From the NCBI GenBank assembly GCA_041946685.1, contig JBHGAV010000038.1, positions 1-40,074 on the forward strand: 40,074 nt of DNA, in the 5' to 3' direction. Made by a program: the position numbers and the translations under genes. This document shows, one piece after another, positions 1-7,044 of this stretch. The stretch's first letter is position 1. Every line of letters starts with the position of its first letter. This DNA comes from JBHGAV01 sp041946685. Lineage in GTDB: Bacteria; Acidobacteriota; Terriglobia; Bryobacterales; Bryobacteraceae. The notes under the pieces are model-generated. The model saw only the letters and a program-made list of their open reading frames with translations. It made no database searches and was not told the origin of the DNA.

Positions 1-1
1 C

Positions 2-1801
2 GTCAAGATCGAGCGCGAGAACCAGACGCTCGCCACCATCACCTTCCAGAACTACTTCCGGATGTACAAGAAGCTGGCCGGCATGACCGGCACGGCGGAC
101 ACCGAGGCGGCCGAATTCCAGAAGATTTACAACCTGGATGTGACGGTCATTCCCACGAATCGTCCCTTGATCCGGATCGAGAACCGTGACGTCGTCTACC
201 GGACCGAGGAGGAGAAGTTCCGCAACGCCGCCAAAGAAATCAAGGAATGCCAGGAGAAGGGCCAGCCGGTGCTGGTCGGCACCATTTCCGTGGAGAAGTC
301 AGAGAAACTCTCGGGCATCCTGAAGCGGATGGGGGTCAAGCACGAGATTCTCAACGCCAAGAACCATGAGCGGGAAGCTTACATCGTCGCGCAGGCGGGG
401 CGCAAGGGTATCGTGACCGTCTCCACGAACATGGCGGGCCGCGGCACGGACATCTTGCTGGGCGGCAATCCTGAGTTCATGGCCAAGGACGCCTGCCTGA
501 AGGAGAAGCTCGCCGAGCAGTTGCCCAAGGGCCAGGAAGCCTTCATCGGCGACCAGCAGTTCTACTACTTCTACCATCTGGGCGCCTTCTACCGCGTGGC
601 GCGGCCCAAGTGGGACGAGGTCTTCGCGCGCTACAAGGCGCAGACCGACAAGGAACACGACGAGGTGGTCGCGCTGGGAGGCCTCCACATCACCGGAACC
701 GAGCGCCACGAGTCGCGGCGCATCGATAACCAGTTGCGGGGCCGCGCCGGCCGCCAGGGCGATCCCGGCAGTTCGCGCTTCTTCCTGTCGCTCCAGGACG
801 ACCTACTGCGCATCTTCGGCGGGGAGCGCATGCAGAACCTGATGCTGCGCCTGGGCATGGAGGAAGACGTGCCCATCGAGTCCAAACTCATCACGCGCCG
901 CATCGCCAAGGCCCAGGAGGCCGTGGAGGCGCAGAACTTCGCCGCCCGCAAGCACCTTCTCGAGTACGACGACGTGATGAACAAGCAGCGCCAGGCCGTC
1001 TACGGGATGCGGCGCGACCTGCTGGAGGGGAAGGACCAGAAGGAGCGCATCGAGGAGATGGTGCGGGGAATCGTGCGCTCCTACGTGGACCTGCGCTGCG
1101 GTGAAAACGTCCACCCCACCGAGTGGGACCTCGACGGGCTGCGTACCGATCTTCTGAGCCAGTTCGGCGTCAAGGTGGACACGCAGGAGTTCGCCGGCCA
1201 GAAGGCCGCCGAAATCGAGGAGACCATCTTCGAGTTGCTGATGCGCAAGTATGACGAGAAAGAGGCTATGGTCACTGCGCCGGCGATGCGGGAGACCGAG
1301 CGCATGGTCATGCTGCACGTCATCGACGACCAGTGGAAGGACCACCTCCTGTCGATGGACCACCTCAAGGAGGGTATCGGCCTCAGGGGATACGGCCAGA
1401 AGGACCCGCTCGTCGAATACAAGAAGGAATCCTTCCTCCTGTTCCAGCAGATGATGGACCGAATCGAGGACGAGACACTCCGCTACCTGTTCTTCCTCCA
1501 GCCCGTGTCCGCCGACCGGCTGCCCCTGCCCCTGCAGCCGGAGGAGGACTATGAAGAGGAGGAGCCCGCCGAGCTCCCGGACAATAACGGGGCCCAGCGC
1601 GCCGCCGCCCAGGGCAGCATGCTGGATTTCACTCGGAGTATCCAACGCAAAAAGGACCGCGAGATGGCCGAGTTGCAGTTCGTGGGCGGGGGCACCGCCA
1701 CCGCCAAACAACCCGTCGTCAAGGGTCAGAAGGTCGGACGCAACGATCCTTGCCCTTGTGGAAGCGGCAAGAAATACAAGAGATGCTGCGGAGCACAGTA
1801 A
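2..1801 (+). CDS. secA: Protein translocase subunit SecA, 3' part (5' end outside window)
   Basis: SecA is the cytoplasmic ATPase that drives preproteins through SecYEG. The reading frame is open from base 2, so the N-terminal nucleotide-binding domain lies to the left of the window. Visible blocks are the MTGTADTEA motif, the second nucleotide-binding fold with STNMAGRGTDI, the GGLHITGTERHESRRIDNQLRGRAGRQGD motif region, and the helical scaffold with IDDQWKDHL. The C-terminus ends in the zinc-binding signature CPCGSGKKYKRCC, which is the SecB/lipid-binding tail. Between LGGNPEF and GGLHI the segment is roughly 25-30 residues longer than in E. coli SecA and rich in aromatic residues, a known variable site. 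The last 19 bases overlap the start of the next gene, so the two are probably co-transcribed. Identification is secure. Confidence 0.98.
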   Translation, partial: VKIERENQTLATITFQNYFRMYKKLAGMTGTADTEAAEFQKIYNLDVTVIPTNRPLIRIENRDVVYRTEEEKFRNAAKEIKECQEKGQPVLVGTISVEKSEKLSGILKRMGVKHEILNAKNHEREAYIVAQAGRKGIVTVSTNMAGRGTDILLGGNPEFMAKDACLKEKLAEQLPKGQEAFIGDQQFYYFYHLGAFYRVARPKWDEVFARYKAQTDKEHDEVVALGGLHITGTERHESRRIDNQLRGRAGRQGDPGSSRFFLSLQDDLLRIFGGERMQNLMLRLGMEEDVPIESKLITRRIAKAQEAVEAQNFAARKHLLEYDDVMNKQRQAVYGMRRDLLEGKDQKERIEEMVRGIVRSYVDLRCGENVHPTEWDLDGLRTDLLSQFGVKVDTQEFAGQKAAEIEETIFELLMRKYDEKEAMVTAPAMRETERMVMLHVIDDQWKDHLLSMDHLKEGIGLRGYGQKDPLVEYKKESFLLFQQMMDRIEDETLRYLFFLQPVSADRLPLPLQPEEDYEEEEPAELPDNNGAQRAAAQGSMLDFTRSIQRKKDREMAELQFVGGGTATAKQPVVKGQKVGRNDPCPCGSGKKYKRCCGAQ

Positions 1802-2769
1802 TCCTTCCCCTCCTGATGCTGGTTTTCGGTCCGCTTCTGGGCGCCGCGATCTGGCCGGAACAACTCGGACCTTTCACGCGTGGCTCCCTCAAGCCAGCTC
1901 CCCAGACAGATGCGGCCGTGTGGGAAGAGTTTGGGCTGGTTCAGAGCGAAGCGGCCGACTACGCCGACGGTCCCCGGAAGTTCTCGGCCGCCGCCTGGCG
2001 CTTCCGCGATCCCACCGGAGCCATGGCCGCTTTCCAGTGGCAGAGACCCTCCGGGGCCACTCCTTCCAAGCTCGGCGAGCTGGCGGCGGAAACGCCCGGC
2101 ACGGTTATCCTGGCCTTTCACAACTACGTTCTTCGCCTGGACGGCTGGAAGCCCGAAGGTGCCGATCTCGCTCCGCTTCTTGAGGTGCTCCCGCAATTGG
2201 ATCAGGGCTCCCTGCCCACGCTACCCGGCTACCTGCCGGTTCCAGGCAGAGTCCCCAACTCCGAGCGGTATGTGCTCGGGCCGGCCTCTCTGGCGCTTTT
2301 CGAGCCCCGTATCCCGCCGTCGGTGGCGGCCTTTCACCTTGGGACCGAGGCGCAGTTCGCCCAGTTCAAGAGCCCTGCGGGCAACCTCGGCTTGGGGATC
2401 TTCTCCTATCCCACGCCGAACTTCGCCCGGGAGCGCGCAGACCAGTTCTCCAAGCTCCCCGGTGCCGTTGTCAAGCGTAGCGGCCCGCTGGTAGCCGTGA
2501 TTCTGTCGCCCGCCGATCCGAACGAGGCCGAGCGTCTCCTGGCGAAGGTCCAATACCAGGCCACCATCACCTGGAGCGAGCATGTCCCGACGGCGCGCGA
2601 CAATGTTGCCAACCTCATCCTGACCATCTTCACGTTGTGCGGCCTGCTGATCCTTTTCTGTGCGGCGGCGGGGATGGCTTTCGGAGGTTTTCGCCTGCTC
2701 GCCCGAAAGTACTTCAAGGGTTGGGTGGACGACGAAAGCATGATCTCGCTCCATCTGGAAGATAGATAA
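1783..2769 (+). CDS. Membrane-anchored protein, DUF6599-like
   Basis: A 328-residue protein translated from ATG 1783 inside the end of secA. A TTG at 1750 would give an 11-residue extension, but the ATG puts a hydrophobic signal or anchor segment (ILPLLMLVFGPLLGAAIW) right at the N-terminus. A second hydrophobic helix lies near residues 285-310 (NLILTIFTLCGLLILFCAAAG), followed by a short basic and then acidic cytoplasmic tail. The body between is presumably periplasmic. The pattern (GPASLALFEP block, then two TM-like segments) resembles the acidobacterial DUF6599 family as I remember it, and no function is known for that family. The 19-nt overlap with secA suggests translational coupling, but a role in secretion is only a guess. 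Confidence 0.85.
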   Translation: MLRSTVILPLLMLVFGPLLGAAIWPEQLGPFTRGSLKPAPQTDAAVWEEFGLVQSEAADYADGPRKFSAAAWRFRDPTGAMAAFQWQRPSGATPSKLGELAAETPGTVILAFHNYVLRLDGWKPEGADLAPLLEVLPQLDQGSLPTLPGYLPVPGRVPNSERYVLGPASLALFEPRIPPSVAAFHLGTEAQFAQFKSPAGNLGLGIFSYPTPNFARERADQFSKLPGAVVKRSGPLVAVILSPADPNEAERLLAKVQYQATITWSEHVPTARDNVANLILTIFTLCGLLILFCAAAGMAFGGFRLLARKYFKGWVDDESMISLHLEDR

Positions 2770-2845
2770 GGCGTTGTTTTTGTATTACTTACAAGCAAAA
2801 ATTGAGGCTGGAAACCGGGTGTTTTCGGATCAGTGCCTCCCAAAG

Positions 2846-2918
2846 GCCTTGCGCGCTGTCAGTCTAAGCCGTTTGCCCTGATGGGCTTGGAAGCTGCCCC
2901 GCGCGCCGGGCTTTTTTT
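2846..2918 (+). terminator. Structured terminator-like element downstream of the secA operon
   Basis: An 11-nt arm GCCTTGCGCGC at 2846-2856 pairs with GCGCGCCGGGC at 2901-2911 (ten of eleven positions, one a G-U wobble), followed at once by seven T residues at 2912-2918. The 44-nt interior holds a smaller hairpin around GCCCTGATGGGC. It would end transcripts from secA/DUF6599. The long interior is unusual for a simple terminator, so it could also be the 3' end of a separate structured RNA. Confidence 0.65.
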
Positions 2919-2919
2919 C

Positions 2920-2948
2920 TTGACTTGAAGCGCTCTACGAAATAAGAT
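2920..2948 (+). promoter_or_regulatory. Near-consensus sigma-70 promoter
   Basis: TTGACT at 2920-2925 and TAAGAT at 2943-2948 are separated by exactly 17 bp, predicting a start near 2955. The -35 box begins right after the T-tract of the preceding terminator. The next good terminator is at 3034-3066, upstream of the RNase J start codon, so the likely product is a short RNA rather than an mRNA. Confidence 0.7.
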
Positions 2949-2954
2949 CCAAGC

Positions 2955-3066
2955 ACACGGGTTCTGATGGTTGCGTTGCCGTCGGACCTGATTCTCCCAT
3001 TGAACATCGCCCTGGTAAGACAGGGAATGAGAGAATGCCCACCCCCCCGAAGGGTGGGCATTTTCG
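2955..3066 (+). ncRNA. Candidate small structured RNA of about 110 nt
   Basis: This segment lies between a near-consensus promoter (2920-2948) and an intrinsic terminator (3034-3066) and has no credible open reading frame. It can fold: 2991-3001 pairs with 3026-3036 with a single C-A mismatch, and inside that CCCTG (3010-3014) pairs with CAGGG (3021-3025) around a GTAAGA loop. The outer stem shares bases with the terminator stem, so the two structures would compete, as in an attenuator. I could not match it to SRP RNA (its conserved core is absent), tmRNA or RNase P. A 6S-type RNA is not excluded but the length is short. Alternatively it is a regulated leader of the RNase J gene. Confidence 0.5.
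3034..3066 (+). terminator. Strong intrinsic terminator upstream of the RNase J gene
   Basis: AATGCCCACCC pairs with GGGTGGGCATT as a perfect 11-bp stem around a CCCCGAA loop, followed by a short T run at the foot of the stem. It ends the small RNA candidate and isolates the RNase J gene from upstream transcription. Confidence 0.8.
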
Positions 3067-3137
3067 CGTGGGGACATCGGCTTATCTCCTTAAGTGATTG
3101 ATAGAAAAGGCTCTTCGTGTGTTACCCTGGTCTTTCT

Positions 3138-4808
3138 ATGCTGGAATCTAAACTGCAAGTAATCCCGCTCGGCGGGCTGGGCGAGTTCGGGATGAATTGC
3201 CTCGCTCTCCGCTATGGGGACGACATCATCGTCATTGACTGCGGCATGATGTTCCCCGAAGAAGAGCTGCTCGGCGTCGACGTCGTCATCCCGGACTTCA
3301 CTTACCTCGAGGAGAACCGCGCCCACGTACGCGCCCTCCTGCTCACTCACGGACACGAGGACCACGTCGGGGCCACCCCTTTCCTGGTTTCGGAGCTGGA
3401 TGTCCCCGTCTACGGTACCGAGTTCACGCTGGCACTGGTGGAGCGCCGGCTCGACGAACACGATCTCAAGGACAAGACCCGTCTCAACGTCGTCCGCGCC
3501 GGTGATAAGGTCCAGATCGGACCCTTCCAGATCGAATTCATTCACGTCACCCATTCCATCGTGAGCGCCCTGGCCCTCGCCATCACGACGCCGCTCGGCG
3601 TCGTAATCCACAGCGGGGATTTCAAGGTGGATCCCACCCCCACCGACAACTTGCTCTTCGACCTGCACACCCTGGCCGAATACGGCAAGAGGGGCGTTCT
3701 GCTGCTGCTTTCCGACTCCACCAACGTGGACCGGCCCGGCTACACCGAGAGCGAGCGCGCCGTGCGGCCCCGCCTGGAGGACATCCTCAACCGCGCCGAT
3801 AACCGCGTCATCGTGGCCTGCTTCAGCTCCTCCGTCCACCGCCTCCAGCAGCTTCTGGACCTGGCTCAGGACTCCGGCCGCAAGGTCTGTTTCCTTGGAC
3901 GCAGCATGGTGACGGTCACCGAGATCGCTCATTCACTTGGACTGCTCAGCGTTCCCGACCGCATCCTGCTGCGCCCCCAAGACCTGGAGACCGCGCCGCG
4001 CGACAAGGTGCTGGTGGTGATCTCGGGCACGCAGGGCGAACCGATGTCGGCCCTTTCACGCGTGGCGGTGGACGACCACAAGCACCTCTCCGTGGCTCCC
4101 GGCGACACGGTCGTCCTGAGTTCGCGAATCATTCCCGGCAATGAGAAGGCCATCTACCGCATGATCAACCACCTCTCCCGGCGCGGCGCCGACATCATCT
4201 ATGGCTCCATGAATCCCCCGGTTCACGTGTCGGGCCACGGCAGCGCCGAGGAGTTGAAATTGGTTCTGAACCTGGTCCGCCCGAGGTACTTCATGCCCAT
4301 CCACGGCGAGTACCGGCAGCTTGCCAAGCATGCCTCGCTGGCGGGGCACCTGCGTTTCGCGGGGTTGGAGGAGACATTCGTGCTCGAAACGGGCGAGATT
4401 CTCGAGCTCGACAGTCGCGGCGCCCGCAAGGGTGGACGCATCACGGTGGGCCGCGTGTGCATCGACAGCGGCACGCTGGATGAGGTCGTCGAGGACCTTG
4501 TCATTCGCGACCGCCGGCACCTATCTGAGGACGGCTTCGTTCTTCCCATCATCGCCATCAACAAGCACACGGGGCAGTGCGAGGGATTGCCCGAGGTTGT
4601 CAGCCGCGGCTTCATCTCGGCCGACGGCGAAGCCGGGATCTTGCAAGAGGCTCGCAAGGTGGTCGCCCGCACGCTGGAATCTTCCACAGATGAGCAGCGC
4701 GCCGACTGGGGGCTCATGAAAGAGAAGATCCGCACCGACCTGCGCCGCTACCTGACCAAGCAGACGTCCCGCCGCCCCCTGATCATGCCTGTGATTCTGG
4801 AGATCTGA
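3138..4808 (+). CDS. rnj: Ribonuclease J
   Basis: A 556-residue metallo-beta-lactamase/beta-CASP nuclease for RNA processing and decay. The start at ATG 3138 gives the typical opening MLESKLQVIPLGGLGEFGMN; a GTG at 3117 would add seven unconserved residues. The metal-site motif THGHEDHVGA lies near residues 70-80, with HVTHS, HSGDFKVD and the C-terminal MPIHGEYRQL as further zinc and core motifs. The C-terminal domain ends in LIMPVILEI. There is no Shine-Dalgarno sequence before the ATG; a weak promoter-like pair (TTGATA 3098-3103, GTTACC 3121-3126) would place transcription start within a few bases of the codon, so a leaderless mRNA is possible. Its 3' end is five bases from the convergent DSD1-family gene. 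J1 versus J2 type cannot be assigned. Confidence 0.97.
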   Translation: MLESKLQVIPLGGLGEFGMNCLALRYGDDIIVIDCGMMFPEEELLGVDVVIPDFTYLEENRAHVRALLLTHGHEDHVGATPFLVSELDVPVYGTEFTLALVERRLDEHDLKDKTRLNVVRAGDKVQIGPFQIEFIHVTHSIVSALALAITTPLGVVIHSGDFKVDPTPTDNLLFDLHTLAEYGKRGVLLLLSDSTNVDRPGYTESERAVRPRLEDILNRADNRVIVACFSSSVHRLQQLLDLAQDSGRKVCFLGRSMVTVTEIAHSLGLLSVPDRILLRPQDLETAPRDKVLVVISGTQGEPMSALSRVAVDDHKHLSVAPGDTVVLSSRIIPGNEKAIYRMINHLSRRGADIIYGSMNPPVHVSGHGSAEELKLVLNLVRPRYFMPIHGEYRQLAKHASLAGHLRFAGLEETFVLETGEILELDSRGARKGGRITVGRVCIDSGTLDEVVEDLVIRDRRHLSEDGFVLPIIAINKHTGQCEGLPEVVSRGFISADGEAGILQEARKVVARTLESSTDEQRADWGLMKEKIRTDLRRYLTKQTSRRPLIMPVILEI

Positions 4809-4813
4809 GCTCG

Positions 4814-5902
4814 CTACTGCAACTTCCCGCGTCCCGCGACCGGCCACACCTGTTCGACCGTCTCGCCGCGAATCCCGTACACCGTATTGTGAAGGTTCAC
4901 CACCACGCAGATGTGGTTGGGGATCACACGCACGCGCTCCCCGACCTGAAAAGAGCGTCCGCAGGCGCGAATGTCGATAAAGCCGTGCTCCTCGTTCATC
5001 TTCGCCAGCACAGCGCCCGGCTCCTCTACGATGCGGCCAAACCCGGCTTCCTCTCCGGCGCCCGCCAGCCGGTCCGACGAAAAGGTCTTAGAGCCGCCGT
5101 CGATGATGACCTGTCCTGGTCGCGCCGTGGAAACAACCGTCGCCAGCACAAACGCAGCGCAATCCTGGTATCCGCACGCGCCTGAGGCCACCGTGTTGCG
5201 GTCGTTGAAGATGTACGTGCCCGGCCGGATCTCGTTCATTGCACCCACCAGGTGAGATTGAAGGAGCGTCGGAGTAGATCCTCCGCTCACGACGCGCGGT
5301 TTCAGACCGTGGCGCCCCAGGTCATCCACCATTGTCTGGACCAGATCTCCCAAGCTCCTCAGCTCGGATTCGTCCGGCCGCTTGATGTGCCCCGGGTAGA
5401 AAGCCAATCCATCGAACTCCAGCCCGGGCAGCTTCGCCAGTTCGCGCGCGAGACTGATGATCTCGTCTCCCGGCGCAACTCCTACCCGGCCCGCTCCTAC
5501 GTCCGCTTCGGCCAACACGCCAACTTTCACGCCGCCGCTTGCAGCCGCTTCCGAGAGCGGCCGGGCTGCCTCCAGGCTGTCCAGCGCCACGCTGACCCTG
5601 GCCCTCCGCGCCACCTCGACCAGCCTGTGCAGCTTGCCGGGCCCAATTACCGGATAGGCCACCAGCAGATCCGGCGGACGCGCCTCGACCATCACCTCGG
5701 CCTCACCCACCTTGGCGACCGTCAGGCCGGCTGCGCCGAGCGACAGTTGTCGCTTCGCCAGGTCCGGGATCTTGTGGGTCTTGGTATGGGGCCTCAACCG
5801 CAGGCCGTGCGCCGCCGCATAGTCCGCGGCGCGCTGGAGGTTTCGCCCCATCACCTCCAGGTCGACGACCAGAGCCGGCGTCTCGAGATCGGAGAGCCTC
5901 AC
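4814..5902 (-). CDS. DSD1-family PLP-dependent enzyme (D-threonine aldolase / D-serine dehydratase-like)
   Basis: A 362-residue fold-type III PLP enzyme with an alanine racemase-like barrel. The opening DLETPALVVDLEVMGRN is typical, and RPHTKTHK carries the presumed PLP lysine, K41. SGGSTPT is a phosphate-binding loop, and PNHICVVVNLHN near residue 330 supplies the His and Cys metal ligands of this family. Members act on D-threonine, D-serine or 3-hydroxy-D-aspartate, and the substrate cannot be told from sequence. Translation starts at GTG 5902. The gene follows the secreted unknown protein with only three bases between them, so they form a two-gene minus-strand unit, convergent with RNase J. 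Confidence 0.9.
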   Translation of the reverse strand: MRLSDLETPALVVDLEVMGRNLQRAADYAAAHGLRLRPHTKTHKIPDLAKRQLSLGAAGLTVAKVGEAEVMVEARPPDLLVAYPVIGPGKLHRLVEVARRARVSVALDSLEAARPLSEAAASGGVKVGVLAEADVGAGRVGVAPGDEIISLARELAKLPGLEFDGLAFYPGHIKRPDESELRSLGDLVQTMVDDLGRHGLKPRVVSGGSTPTLLQSHLVGAMNEIRPGTYIFNDRNTVASGACGYQDCAAFVLATVVSTARPGQVIIDGGSKTFSSDRLAGAGEEAGFGRIVEEPGAVLAKMNEEHGFIDIRACGRSFQVGERVRVIPNHICVVVNLHNTVYGIRGETVEQVWPVAGRGKLQ

Positions 5903-5905
5903 GCT

Positions 5906-6565
5906 CTAGTCCTTGAAGCGAAGGGAAAGCTTACCCGCCGGTCCTCGATAGAACAACTCGACGTCCTTTGGTTTATGCCTTGAACCCAGGAAGAAGTAGA
6001 GCAGGCCGCCGGTCGGCTCCGAGATCTCCCCTTCGGGGAGCACCTTCTCTTCCAGCGTGTCCAACAGTGGATTCCCACTGCTGGCTTTCCCGGTCTCCGC
6101 GACCGCCCGACTGGTGGAATCCGTGTTTCCGACCCCTCCCCCCTCGCCTCCGAGCCGCTTGGGGCGGCCCCCCATGGGCGGTCCCCACACGGGACCGTTG
6201 CCCTGGCTGGACATGCCCCCGCCTCCGCCTCTCGAGGAGATCGTCAGCACGCTTGGGCCGGCAATCTGGCTCGGTGCAAATGGCGTCGAGCGCTGGCCGT
6301 TCTTGTAGGAGCGCAGCTCGAAGTCGTCGCGCAAGACAGCCAGCTTCGTCCCGGCTTTGGGAACCAGCCGCACTTCGACCACCGCGATGGACTCCTCCAA
6401 CTCCGAACCCAGCAACCGCTGTATAGCGTCCTTTTCCAGGTACGCCCGCGCCGTGATGGCGACTTCGTCGTTGGATGCTGTCCCCTCAGCCGGCCGCCTC
6501 TCGGCGCCCTGTAGAGACGGGCACGCCAGGATCGCCGCCACAGCAGTGAGAACAGTCCCCCGCAT
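5906..6565 (-). CDS. Secreted protein of unknown function, glycine-rich centre
   Basis: A 219-residue protein from ATG 6565, chosen because it starts directly with a signal peptide (MRGTVLTAVAAILACPSLQG). A start at 6613 would add a 16-residue basic extension. The N-terminal half (about residues 30-100) looks like a small beta domain with VVEVRLVPKAGTKLAVLRDDFELRS. The centre is a low-complexity Gly/Pro run (SSRGGGGGMSSQG, GPPMGGRPKRLGGEGGG). The C-terminus (GGLLYFFLGSRHKPKDVELFYRGPAGKLSLRF) looks like another beta segment. I do not recognise a family. It is directly upstream of the DSD1-family gene; whether this reflects function is unknown. Confidence 0.75.
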   Translation of the reverse strand: MRGTVLTAVAAILACPSLQGAERRPAEGTASNDEVAITARAYLEKDAIQRLLGSELEESIAVVEVRLVPKAGTKLAVLRDDFELRSYKNGQRSTPFAPSQIAGPSVLTISSRGGGGGMSSQGNGPVWGPPMGGRPKRLGGEGGGVGNTDSTSRAVAETGKASSGNPLLDTLEEKVLPEGEISEPTGGLLYFFLGSRHKPKDVELFYRGPAGKLSLRFKD

Positions 6566-6709
6566 TACGTCCGTATTATATCGCCGCTCTTGCCGGTGGC
6601 GAGCGCTTCTCATGGCACCAGGTGTACACTTACCTTAGGCTGGGAGCGCTCTGGGAAAGCGTTCAGAATCCCGGACCCCCGCAACCTACGCTGGAAAGGA
6701 AGGTGCTCG

Positions 6710-7003
6710 ATGCCAACCTACGTGACTCTCTTCAAGTGGACCGAGCAGGGCGTCAAGGATGCCAAGAACGCTCCTGCGCGGTTCCAGGCGTCAAAGAAGC
6801 TCACGGAATCAATGGGCGGGAAAGTCCTTGGCCTGTACGTCACGATGGGCGAGTACGACGTCGTCGCGGTGACAGAGGGTCCCAGTGACGAGGTGGCGGC
6901 CGCGGTTGCCCTGTCCATCTCCGCGAAGGGTAACGCGAAGACCCTGACCATGAGGGCATTCACCGAGAGCGAGTTCTCTGAGATTGTCAAGAAGGTCGTT
7001 TAG
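6710..7003 (+). CDS. GYD domain protein
   Basis: A 97-residue protein starting at ATG 6710 behind a clear ribosome binding site (GGAAAGGAAGG, 6693-6703). The opening MPTYVTLFKWTEQGVKDAKNAPAR, then MGEYDVVAVTEGPSDE and a C-terminal TLTMRAFTESEF, match the GYD family (PF08734), small alpha/beta ferredoxin-like proteins of unknown biochemical role. It is complete and stands alone, divergent from the secreted protein gene at 6565, with a hairpin directly after the stop codon. Confidence 0.92.
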   Translation: MPTYVTLFKWTEQGVKDAKNAPARFQASKKLTESMGGKVLGLYVTMGEYDVVAVTEGPSDEVAAAVALSISAKGNAKTLTMRAFTESEFSEIVKKVV

Positions 7004-7024
7004 ACGGGCGGCGGCCTGCCCGTC
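7003..7024 (+). terminator. Hairpin between convergent genes
   Basis: GACGGGC (7003-7009) pairs perfectly with GCCCGTC (7018-7024) around an 8-nt GC-rich loop, beginning at the last base of the GYD stop codon. There is no T-tract, so it may act only as an RNA 3'-end stabiliser or a weak bidirectional terminator. Confidence 0.45.
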
Positions 7025-7044
7025 GAATGCGCCGCGGCCAGGGC

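Noticed and set aside
803..1711. A 302-codon frame opposite secA
   Set aside because: It is an antisense shadow of a strongly conserved gene in GC-rich DNA and gives no recognisable protein.
2846..3066. 6S, SRP, tmRNA or RNase P RNA in the gap before rnj
   Set aside because: The conserved sequence cores I know for SRP, tmRNA and RNase P are not visible; 6S could not be supported from length and fold, so only a generic small RNA is proposed.
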